Positions 29,307 to 38,001 of a stretch of 40,963 nucleotides of DNA are shown here, piece by piece. The notes under the pieces are model-generated. The model searched no databases. It saw nothing but the letters and a program-made list of their open reading frames with translations, and was not told where the DNA came from. The stretch is from NCBI GenBank assembly GCA_020012075.1, contig DWUP01000011.1, forward strand, positions 1 through 40,963. The letters are read 5' to 3'. Every line of letters begins with the position of its first letter. Position 1 is the first letter of the stretch. This DNA comes from Candidatus Avibacteroides avistercoris (lineage in GTDB: Bacteria > Bacteroidota > Bacteroidia > Bacteroidales > Bacteroidaceae). A program made the position numbers and the translations under genes.

Positions 29307-29402
29307 TATATTTGTTTCACGAATACAGGATGCGGCTCGGCATAGCGCGGGTGCAAGCAAGCTCCCGCCCTTGGGCTGTGCTTTCGCCTTTCGCTATATT
29401 CG
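29307..29402 (+). promoter_or_regulatory. Copy B of the ~95-bp promoter/leader cassette, upstream of the histidine phosphatase
   Basis: TATATTTGTTTCACGAATA...GCAAGCTC...TTTCGCCTTTCGCTATATTCG aligns with 18741-18835 (minus). Confidence 0.7.
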
Positions 29403-29424
29403 GCCATACTAAAAACTCTGAACA

Positions 29425-30714
29425 ATGAAGACCATCAGGCTGTGGCTCATCGCCACCACATTGCCGGTGCTTGTGACGGCACAGACGGCAAGAACCGAAA
29501 TCGAGGAATGTCCCGACCTCGCCGCCGGGAAATATCTCGCATACCATGCACCCGAAGTGAGACTGACACCTGCGCCGCGAGGCTACAGACCGTTCTACAT
29601 CTCTACATTCGCACGGCATGGCTCGCGCTATCTCACCAAGGAGCACAAATACACCCGCCCGCTGTCGGTGCTGCATGCCGCTGACGAGGCAGGGGTGCTG
29701 AGCGACGACGGCCGGAGGGCAATGGCAGTCATCGAGTCACTGGCAGAGATGGCAGAGGGACGCTATGGCGAACTGACCCCGAAGGGAGCACACCAGCACG
29801 AACAACTCATCGAGAGGATGGTCGAGACCTATCCCGCCGTGTTCGCCGACGGCGCACGCATCGATGCACGGTCCACCTACAAGACACGGGCATTCCTGTC
29901 GATGGCGGCTGCCTGCGCGCACCTCAAGGGCATGAGACCCGGCATCACGCTGACGATGGATGCCAGCCAGCACGACGCCTATTATATGAAATACAAGAAT
30001 CCAGCCTACGAAGCCATGCATCTGGCAAATGCAGACTCGGTCTACCGCGCGGCAGACAGCGCCTATGTCCACCCCGCCCGGCTCATGAGCCGGCTGTTCA
30101 CAGACACGGCATACATAGCGGCCAACATCGACGGAGTGCAAATGATGCAAGACCTCTTTGAGCTGCACGGCATAAGCCAGAGCAGTTATGACGCTCCCGG
30201 CCTCGGATTCCTGTTCGACGATGATGAGCTGTATGACCTTTGGCAGCGCAACAACTTCGAGTGGTACTATGAGAAAGGCCCTTCACCGCTGAGCGGCGGC
30301 CACATGTACTATCTGGAGTGCAACCTGTTGTCAAACTTCGTCACCATGGCTGACGAAGCCATCGCCTCGGGCATACACGGTGCCACCCTCAGATACGGGC
30401 ACGACACCAACCTTGCCCCGCTCGCAGCATTGATGGGCATCGATTCCCTCCAAGTCCGGATCCGTGACTGGCAGCGCATAGCCGACACCTATCGCACCTA
30501 TCGCATCATACCCATGTGCGGCAACGTGCAGGTCATCTTTTATAAAAGGAAAAACGACAGCGACATCATCGTCAAAGTGCTGCTCAACGAGCGCGAAGCC
30601 TCACTGCCCGTCGCGAGCGACATACTGCCCTACTACCACTGGGCTGACGTGCGCCGGCTATGGATTCAGACGGCCGAAGCCATCAGCCTGCCCGCCACAG
30701 ACGGCGACGAATGA
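29425..30714 (+). CDS. Histidine-type (clade 2) phosphatase, MINPP/phytase-like, exported
   Basis: 429 aa; signal peptide; FARHGSRYL catalytic motif and RYGHDTNLAPLAALMG HD motif. Confidence 0.85.
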   Translation: MKTIRLWLIATTLPVLVTAQTARTEIEECPDLAAGKYLAYHAPEVRLTPAPRGYRPFYISTFARHGSRYLTKEHKYTRPLSVLHAADEAGVLSDDGRRAMAVIESLAEMAEGRYGELTPKGAHQHEQLIERMVETYPAVFADGARIDARSTYKTRAFLSMAAACAHLKGMRPGITLTMDASQHDAYYMKYKNPAYEAMHLANADSVYRAADSAYVHPARLMSRLFTDTAYIAANIDGVQMMQDLFELHGISQSSYDAPGLGFLFDDDELYDLWQRNNFEWYYEKGPSPLSGGHMYYLECNLLSNFVTMADEAIASGIHGATLRYGHDTNLAPLAALMGIDSLQVRIRDWQRIADTYRTYRIIPMCGNVQVIFYKRKNDSDIIVKVLLNEREASLPVASDILPYYHWADVRRLWIQTAEAISLPATDGDE

Positions 30715-30785
30715 TGTAGCACAAATGTCACACACATTAATTCCCATCGTAACACTATCGCACAAACCATGTAAACAAGCACGGA

Positions 30786-30793
30786 TACTTTTG
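30786..30793 (+). promoter_or_regulatory. -7 element TACTTTTG for the TonB-dependent receptor
   Basis: TAnnTTTG match 29 nt upstream of the ATG. Confidence 0.55.
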
Positions 30794-30821
30794 CACCGGA
30801 ATCAGATAAAGGTACACAGAG

Positions 30822-33458
30822 ATGCAAAAGCCGTTCTTGATCAGTCTCTTCCTGCTTACGGCGCTGACAGCCAGTCCAAGCGACATCAGAGGTAAAGTCA
30901 AAGACGCAAAGACAGGGGAAGAAATAATAGGAGCCACGATTACCATAAAGGAAAACCCGTCAGAGGGGACAGTCACAGGCCTTGACGGGAGTTTCACGCT
31001 GAACAGCAAACATCAGAGATACACACTCGTATGCTCATACGTCGGCTACAAAGACTATGAAATAGAGGTAGACGACAAGAGCGGCGACATCGAAATCCCA
31101 CTCTCGACCAACGAAGTACTGCTCGAAGGCGTGACAGTCACCGCCACCAACCCCGGCAGGACCGAGGCCGGCGCACGCGGAATCGAAAAGCACGCCATGA
31201 ATGTGGTCAATGTCATGAGCGCAAAGGCCATAGAGTTGTCGCCTGACATCACGGTGGCCAACGTGATCCAAAGGATGTCGGGCGTGACCATCGAGCGCAA
31301 CAGCAGCGGCGACGGGCAGTACGCCATCCTGCGTGGCATGGACAAACGCTACAATTATACCCTCGTCAATGGCGTAAAGATACCGAGTCCGGACAACAAA
31401 AACCGCTTCGTGCCGCTCGACATATTCCCCTCAGAGATGCTGGACAGGCTCGAAGTGACCAAATCACTGACCGCAGACATGGAGGGCGACGGGATCGGCG
31501 GCGCGGTCAATCTGGTGATGAAAGACGCACCGGCGCAGAGACAATTCACGGCCAACATATCCACGGGCTACAACTCGATGTATTTCGACCGCGATTTCCA
31601 GTCATTCAACTGGGGAGCAATCAACAAGAAATCCCCCGACGAACGCCTCGGGACGACGCAGCTCGGGAGCATCATGCGGGCCGAATACTTTGACAAAGCC
31701 CCGCTGCACGTCACCGAGAGGACACCACTGCCCGACTTGACCGCCAGCATGTCCTATGGCGACCGCTTCTTCGGCGACAAACTGGGCATAATGATTGCCG
31801 GCAGCTTCCAAAGCACCAACCGCGGCCGCGAGAGCAACATCGAGTACAAGCCCGGAGAGTCGCTCCACGGTACACTCCACAGGAATTATTCCGTGCGCCA
31901 GATGCGCACCGGAGCCCACATAAAACTCGACTACAACATCAATAGCACCAACAAGCTGACGTGGTACAACGGATATATCGACATGCGCGAAGGCGAGGTG
32001 CGCGACGGACATGACGATGCAGACCGCGAAGTGAGGCTGGAGTGGAACCACCAATATATATTCAATTCGACACTCAAGGGCATCCATAAGTTCCTCGACG
32101 ACGGAGCATTGATGCTCGACTGGGCAGCCGGCGGGTCAAAAGCCTACAACGAAACTCCTGACGAGGTCAAAATGGAATTCAACGGCCGGCGGGTCTACTC
32201 GCAAAACAGTGCAGAGCGACGCTGGGAACACAACTCCGACCGAGACCTCTTCGCCCAAGCCAACCTGAGCTATAAACTGAAGATAGACGGCCGCCAAAGC
32301 ATTGACTTCAAGGTCGGCGGGCTATACAGGGACAAGCAGCGCAGCAGCTTCTTCAACAGTTACACGTTCAATTCCGAGACCGGCTATGATTGGAAGAACT
32401 TCGATGACATAGTCTTCACGCCCCGACGCCGCTATGGCAACATCGCAGACCCGCTCAACTATGACGCTACCGAGCGCATCGGCGCGGCCTACCTCATGGC
32501 CAAATATGTCAGACCATTGTGGGAAATCAACGTCGGCATCCGTGCCGAGCATACAGACCAAGGCTATGTACTGAAATTCCCGGAGGACAATTCAGCCCCC
32601 GAGGGTGCACAGAAATACTGGGACTGGCTGCCGAGCGCACATTTGAAATTCAATGTCCACGAAAACGCCAACCTGCGTTTCTCCTACTATCGTGCCATCA
32701 ATCGCCCGAGTTTCTTCGAGATTGTGCCCTACAGCCTCATAGGTGACGATTACAACGAGGAAGGCAATCCGGATTTGAGACACACCGTCGCCGACAATCT
32801 GGACCTGCGCTATGAGTTCTTCCCCAGTTCGAGCGAGCAATTCATGATAGGCCTGTTTTACAAAAACATACAAGACCCGATAGAATATGGTCTGTTCACC
32901 GAGGGAATGGACCTGACCTACAAACCCATGAATCTCGGCACAGCCACCAATCTGGGCGTTGAAGTCGATGTCATGAAGTATTTCAACTGGTTTGGCATCA
33001 AAGCCAACTACACCTACACACACTCGGCAATCACGACAGAGAAGCAGAAAATGGTCGGCAATGACGTAGTCATGGAGGAACAGACACGCCCCCTCTATGG
33101 ACAGGCATCGCACGTAGCCAACCTCTCACTGCTGTTCAAAAGCAGCAAATACGGATGGGAAGGGCAGATACTCGGGTCATACACCGGCAAACGCCTGTCC
33201 GAGATTTCGACATGGCTCGATGATGACATCTGGGAGAAAGGCTACTTCCAGCTCGATGCTTCGGTGGAGAAGAGCTTCAAATTCGGTCTGACCATCTATG
33301 CCAAGGCATCCAACCTGCTCGACACACCGCTCCTGCGCTATATCAATGCAGGCCCGCACACGGTGAATGTCACCTCAAGGCGCGTCGATGGCAATGTCGT
33401 CGAGAGAGAGTCGTGGAGTGGACGGACATTCATGATAGGCATACGTTACAGACTCTGA
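30822..33458 (+). CDS. TonB-dependent receptor with N-terminal CarboxypepD_reg-like domain
   Basis: 878 aa; DIRGKVKDAKTGEEIIGATITIKE; plug YAILRGMDKRYNYTLVNGVKIPSPDNKNRFVPLDIFPSEMLDRLEVTKSLTADMEGDGIGGAVNL; C-terminal FMIGIRYRL. Confidence 0.92.
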   Translation: MQKPFLISLFLLTALTASPSDIRGKVKDAKTGEEIIGATITIKENPSEGTVTGLDGSFTLNSKHQRYTLVCSYVGYKDYEIEVDDKSGDIEIPLSTNEVLLEGVTVTATNPGRTEAGARGIEKHAMNVVNVMSAKAIELSPDITVANVIQRMSGVTIERNSSGDGQYAILRGMDKRYNYTLVNGVKIPSPDNKNRFVPLDIFPSEMLDRLEVTKSLTADMEGDGIGGAVNLVMKDAPAQRQFTANISTGYNSMYFDRDFQSFNWGAINKKSPDERLGTTQLGSIMRAEYFDKAPLHVTERTPLPDLTASMSYGDRFFGDKLGIMIAGSFQSTNRGRESNIEYKPGESLHGTLHRNYSVRQMRTGAHIKLDYNINSTNKLTWYNGYIDMREGEVRDGHDDADREVRLEWNHQYIFNSTLKGIHKFLDDGALMLDWAAGGSKAYNETPDEVKMEFNGRRVYSQNSAERRWEHNSDRDLFAQANLSYKLKIDGRQSIDFKVGGLYRDKQRSSFFNSYTFNSETGYDWKNFDDIVFTPRRRYGNIADPLNYDATERIGAAYLMAKYVRPLWEINVGIRAEHTDQGYVLKFPEDNSAPEGAQKYWDWLPSAHLKFNVHENANLRFSYYRAINRPSFFEIVPYSLIGDDYNEEGNPDLRHTVADNLDLRYEFFPSSSEQFMIGLFYKNIQDPIEYGLFTEGMDLTYKPMNLGTATNLGVEVDVMKYFNWFGIKANYTYTHSAITTEKQKMVGNDVVMEEQTRPLYGQASHVANLSLLFKSSKYGWEGQILGSYTGKRLSEISTWLDDDIWEKGYFQLDASVEKSFKFGLTIYAKASNLLDTPLLRYINAGPHTVNVTSRRVDGNVVERESWSGRTFMIGIRYRL

Positions 33459-33510
33459 CAGAAACTATAAAATCAACTTATACAACAACATTCACAATCA
33501 ATTAATTCCT

Positions 33511-34986
33511 ATGAAATTCAAGTATCTATTCTATGCAGTTGCCATGATGGCGACAATGGGATTGGCTACGACATCATGTAGCGATGATGATGAAAATGAC
33601 ATCGTGCCACCGACACAGACAGATGACGACGATGACAAGGGAGATCCTACCGACGGAGCCGACATGGTGGTCTCGGGGGATGTGTCCGGGACTTGGACTG
33701 CCGGCACGACAGTAGCAGTGACCGACCACATCACAGTGCCCGAAGGACAGAGCCTGACTATTGAAGAGGGTGTCACCGTCGTATTCACCACCGATGGTGT
33801 CGGCTCCAACCACGTGCCTGTGGAGTTTATCGTCAGGGGCAACCTCTATTGCAAAGGGAGCGAAGAGCGCCCCATCCTGATGACCATACCTGAAGCCGAG
33901 AGGACTACGGCCAATATCCACAAAGTCGAGCATGAATGGGGCGGCATCGTGGCCTACGAGTCATGCGACGAGATGCTCATCGACCACACGATTATCGAAT
34001 ATACCGGCGGTGAAGTCGTGCAAGGCTCGCCATCTGCCGATGCAGGCTACTATGAGGCAGGTGATGACATTTATCCTCAGATAACGACCAACAACCCCAA
34101 CGGCCGCTATGTGATCACCAACAACATCATCCGCTACGGCCAGTCTGACGGCATCTACATGATGGGAGGACAAGCCATAATAGCAAACAATATCTTCGCC
34201 GGCAACGGATATGACGGTGAAGAGGCCGTAAACGTCAAGTCCGGTTGCATCGTCGATGTAGCCTACAACATCATGTATTCGCCCAACACCAACGGACTCA
34301 AGTTGTCAAGCTCAGGACAGAGCGAGACGCGCTACCAGGCCGAGATTACTGCCTACAACAACACCATCCTCAACGCGGGGTGGCGTCGTGACGGCGAGAA
34401 AGGCGGGAGCATCTATGCACAAGAGAATGTGCTGGCCAACGTCTTCAACAACATGATGGTCAATTGCAAATACCGCGCCCAAGTGCCTGACTGGGCCAAC
34501 CCCAACAATCCTGATGCAGGCTTCGACGCCCGCTCGGTCATAGACTACAACTGCTATGTCTCGGCATCGACCAAGAGCGACCTCATCATCGAGAAATGGG
34601 AAGACGATGGCGAAATCATCATGGGTCAAGGCATCGAATATGCATGGCAGGGCTACAACTATGCCCATGAGGACTATCACTTCGAGCAAAGCGTAGCCGA
34701 AGACGGCACGACTATCCCGGGCGTAGACAGCCACAGTGTCATAGCCACCGAGGGCAACTACTACAATCCGCAGTTTGCCAACTATGACCTCGAAGGGGCA
34801 AGCATGAGAAACGTCATCTATGACGACAACTGGGACTTCCACCCGACGGTCAATATCGAAGGTGCCTACAGCGGCAGCGATGAGTTTGCACGCCCGCACT
34901 TCTCGACCAGTGGCCTCAACATCGGTGGCGAAGTCTACAACTCGCCAAGTGTAGGTGCATGGTTCGGTTGCTATGCCGCTAACTGA
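33511..34986 (+). CDS. Lipoprotein with right-handed parallel beta-helix domain
   Basis: 491 aa; SPII signal ...ATTSC then SDDDENDI acidic tract; repeated YVITNNIIRYGQSDGIYM / AIIANNIFAGNGYD / CIVDVAYNIMYSPNTNGLKL rungs. Confidence 0.75.
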   Translation: MKFKYLFYAVAMMATMGLATTSCSDDDENDIVPPTQTDDDDDKGDPTDGADMVVSGDVSGTWTAGTTVAVTDHITVPEGQSLTIEEGVTVVFTTDGVGSNHVPVEFIVRGNLYCKGSEERPILMTIPEAERTTANIHKVEHEWGGIVAYESCDEMLIDHTIIEYTGGEVVQGSPSADAGYYEAGDDIYPQITTNNPNGRYVITNNIIRYGQSDGIYMMGGQAIIANNIFAGNGYDGEEAVNVKSGCIVDVAYNIMYSPNTNGLKLSSSGQSETRYQAEITAYNNTILNAGWRRDGEKGGSIYAQENVLANVFNNMMVNCKYRAQVPDWANPNNPDAGFDARSVIDYNCYVSASTKSDLIIEKWEDDGEIIMGQGIEYAWQGYNYAHEDYHFEQSVAEDGTTIPGVDSHSVIATEGNYYNPQFANYDLEGASMRNVIYDDNWDFHPTVNIEGAYSGSDEFARPHFSTSGLNIGGEVYNSPSVGAWFGCYAAN

Positions 34987-35094
34987 TCCGTCCACTCAGA
35001 CATGACATTCATTCCATTTATCACACCGCTTCTCAGGAGCATAAGGGAATGCCCCGGGAAGCGGTCTTTCATCCATCAATAACACACCAGACCA

Positions 35095-36030
35095 ATGAAC
35101 AGACTATTAACAAGCCTGCTTTTCATAGCATGTGCGGCAATAATGCAGGCTCAGGACGCAGCCGCATGGAAGCAATTGGAGCGTCCGCTCAACTTCTATC
35201 TCGCCAACGACCTCGGGCGCAACGGCTACTATGACCAGAAACCCATAGCCGAACTGATGGGACGCATGGCCGAGGCTATCGACATCGAGTTTGTCGTGGC
35301 CGCCGGTGACGTGCACCACTTCGAGGGAGTGCGCAGCGTAGATGACCCCCTCTGGATGACCAATTACGAGCTAATCTACAGTCACCCCGACCTTATGTTG
35401 CCGTGGTATCCCATCCTCGGCAACCACGAGTACCGCGGCAACACTCAGGCAGTCATCGATTACAGCAATGTCAGCGCACGCTGGCAGATGCCGGCCCGCT
35501 ACTATACCAAGGTGATGGAGGAAGACGGCATCACCGTGCGCCTTGTCATGACCGACACGCCGCCGATGATCGACAAGTACCGCAAGGACACCGACAAATA
35601 TCCCGATGCCGGCAAGCAAGACCTCAATGCACAACTCGAGTGGGTAGACTCGGTGCTGACTGTCGCCAAGGAGGACTGGGTCATCGTCGTGGGTCATCAT
35701 CCCATCTATGCAGACACCGACAAGAATGACACAGAGCGCACCGACATGCAGCGTCGCCTCGACACCATCCTGCGCAAGCACGGCAATGTCGATTTCTACA
35801 TCTGCGGCCACATCCACAACTTCCAGCACATCCGTATGCCGGAGTCAGACATCGACTATGTGGTCAATTCGTCAGGCTCGCTGTCACGCGAAGTCAAGCC
35901 TGTCGATGGCACAGTGTTTTGCAGCGATGCTACGGGCTATTCGCTGATCACGGTGAACAAAGACGAGATAGATCTCCACATGATCGACCGCGACGGCAAG
36001 GTCATACACACCGTCAAGAGGACGAAATGA
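35095..36030 (+). CDS. Metallophosphoesterase (tartrate-resistant/purple acid phosphatase-like), exported
   Basis: 311 aa; signal peptide; VVAAGDVHHFEG, LGNHEYRGN, VVGHHPIYAD, ICGHIHNFQH. Confidence 0.88.
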   Translation: MNRLLTSLLFIACAAIMQAQDAAAWKQLERPLNFYLANDLGRNGYYDQKPIAELMGRMAEAIDIEFVVAAGDVHHFEGVRSVDDPLWMTNYELIYSHPDLMLPWYPILGNHEYRGNTQAVIDYSNVSARWQMPARYYTKVMEEDGITVRLVMTDTPPMIDKYRKDTDKYPDAGKQDLNAQLEWVDSVLTVAKEDWVIVVGHHPIYADTDKNDTERTDMQRRLDTILRKHGNVDFYICGHIHNFQHIRMPESDIDYVVNSSGSLSREVKPVDGTVFCSDATGYSLITVNKDEIDLHMIDRDGKVIHTVKRTK

Positions 36031-36043
36031 CACGACACACACC

Positions 36044-36076
36044 GAGGGCATCCCCTGTGGGATGCCCTCCTTTTTT
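36044..36076 (+). terminator. Terminator of the phosphatase cluster
   Basis: GAGGGCATCCC CTGT GGGATGCCCTC followed by CTTTTTT. Confidence 0.92.
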
Positions 36077-36191
36077 ATACACGCCGCCATCCGCTGAGGC
36101 ACCATCCCCCTACACACCGGCAATCACTCATCCGTCATCGGGCAAAGCATCATTAACAGTCTTTTGGCATACGACATTTGCATATAAAACA

Positions 36192-36199
36192 TAACTTTG
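36192..36199 (+). promoter_or_regulatory. -7 element TAACTTTG for the SIMPL gene
   Basis: TAnnTTTG match 47 nt upstream of the ATG. Confidence 0.45.
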
Positions 36200-36245
36200 C
36201 CACAAACAGGCCATCAATGCATACAAACCGTAAAAACTTATAACT

Positions 36246-36941
36246 ATGAAATGGAAAATCGAAGCCATCATCATTGCATTGGGAATATTCCTATGCGGCA
36301 ATGCCATCAAAAACGGTATCAAGAGTTTCACCGAGAACTCACGCACCATCGAGGTGCGCGGACTGTCTGAGAAAGAAGTGAAGGCCGACCGTGCCACGTG
36401 GAATATCACATTCAATGCATCGGGCGACAATCTGAAAGCACTGTACACACAAATCAAGCAAACGGAAGAGACAATAGTCGAATTCCTCCACAGCAACAAG
36501 ATAGACGACAAGGACATCTACCGCAATCCGGCATCAGTCTATGACAAAATGAACGACCGCTATCTGTCTGACTCCAACAAAGCACCGCGCTACAACGTCA
36601 CAAAGACCATCACAGTATCGACATCAAACGTCGATGCCGTCTATCAGACCGTGAACAAACAGGAGCAACTCCTCGCCAAAGGCATAGTGCTGGTCAATGA
36701 ATACAACAGCATCAACTATGAGTTCACCGGGCTAAACTCCATCAAGCCGACAATGATCGAGGAAGCCACAAAAGCCGCGCGCGAAGCCGCCGACAAATTT
36801 GCAAAGGACTCTGAAAGCAAACTCGGCAAGATACAGACAGCACGCCAAGGACAATTCTCAATCAGCGACCGCGACGCCAACACACCATATATCAAGAAAG
36901 TCCGTGTCGTGACCTACATCAACTATTATCTCAAAGACTGA
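36246..36941 (+). CDS. SIMPL domain-containing protein
   Basis: 231 aa; N-terminal hydrophobic segment, RTIEVRGLSEKEVKADRATWNITF typical of SIMPL/DUF541. Confidence 0.85.
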   Translation: MKWKIEAIIIALGIFLCGNAIKNGIKSFTENSRTIEVRGLSEKEVKADRATWNITFNASGDNLKALYTQIKQTEETIVEFLHSNKIDDKDIYRNPASVYDKMNDRYLSDSNKAPRYNVTKTITVSTSNVDAVYQTVNKQEQLLAKGIVLVNEYNSINYEFTGLNSIKPTMIEEATKAAREAADKFAKDSESKLGKIQTARQGQFSISDRDANTPYIKKVRVVTYINYYLKD

Positions 36942-36970
36942 CCAACCGTAACACAGCAAAAGACACATCA

Positions 36971-37753
36971 ATGCACACACGCAAACAACAACTGGAAGCA
37001 TTCCAACGGCTGCTCGACATCATTGACGAGCTGCGCGAGAAATGCCCGTGGGACCACAAACAGACTTTCGACAGTCTGCGCACCAACACCATCGAAGAGA
37101 CCTACGAGCTGAGCGACGCCATCATCAACCACGACATGCACAACATCTGCAAGGAGCTGGGCGACGTGTTGATGCACATCGCCTTCTATTCCAAGATGGC
37201 CTCAGAGACGGGAGACTTTGACATCAAGGACGTGTGCGACGCCATCTGCGACAAACTCGTCTATCGCCACCCACATGTATTCGGTGACATCAAGGCCGAA
37301 GACACAGACCAAGTGCTCAAAAACTGGGAATCACTCAAGCTGAAAGAAAAGGACGGCAACAAGACCGTCCTCGGCGGAGTGCCCGACAGCCTGCCATCGC
37401 TCATCAAAGCCTACCGCATACAGGACAAGGCACGCAACGTAGGTTTCGACTGGGAGAAACGCGAAGACGTCTGGGACAAAGTGGCCGAAGAGAACGCAGA
37501 GGTCAGAGAAGCCATCACACGCGGCGACCAAGACGACATCGAGGCCGAGTTTGGCGACCTGCTGTTCAGCATCATCAACGCCGCAAGACTCTATGGAGTC
37601 AATCCCGACAATGCACTCGAGAGGACAAACAAGAAGTTCATCAAGCGTTTCAACTACCTCGAAACCGAGAGCAAGAAAGACGGCAAAACGCTGGGCGACA
37701 TGACCCTCGGCGAGATGGACCAATACTGGGACAGGGCAAAGACAGAAGCCTGA
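36971..37753 (+). CDS. mazG: Nucleoside triphosphate pyrophosphohydrolase
   Basis: LREKCPWDHKQTFDSLRTNTIEETYELSDAI and second EENAEVREA...EFGDLLFSIINAAR. Confidence 0.94.
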   Translation: MHTRKQQLEAFQRLLDIIDELREKCPWDHKQTFDSLRTNTIEETYELSDAIINHDMHNICKELGDVLMHIAFYSKMASETGDFDIKDVCDAICDKLVYRHPHVFGDIKAEDTDQVLKNWESLKLKEKDGNKTVLGGVPDSLPSLIKAYRIQDKARNVGFDWEKREDVWDKVAEENAEVREAITRGDQDDIEAEFGDLLFSIINAARLYGVNPDNALERTNKKFIKRFNYLETESKKDGKTLGDMTLGEMDQYWDRAKTEA

Positions 37754-37826
37754 CACTTGCCACGACGACCGCGGCCATGCCCGCCAGATGCCACACCGAC
37801 GGCACACGGTGAGCATGGCCTTTTTA

Positions 37827-37909
37827 CATACTATGCCACGGCGACAGCATACGACCCCGCAAGCCACGGCATAGCACCCTAAGGCCGACGACATACTATG
37901 CCATCGGGC
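37827..37909. repeat. Degenerate 22-bp-period array with CATAC/CATAG core
   Basis: CATA[C/G] at 37827, 37848, 37870 and 37892 (21, 22, 22 bp spacing). Confidence 0.65.
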
Positions 37910-37917
37910 AAAAGTCT

Positions 37918-37949
37918 AAATGCAGCCCCGGGATGCCGGGGCTGCATTT
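37918..37949. terminator. Bidirectional terminator between convergent mazG and mrp
   Basis: AAATGCAGCCCCGG GATG CCGGGGCTGCATTT perfect 14-bp stem. Confidence 0.88.
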
Positions 37950-38001
37950 ATCGTTATTACTGACCTTGCTGTGAAATTGCACAAAACAAGGTGACAGGGG
38001 G

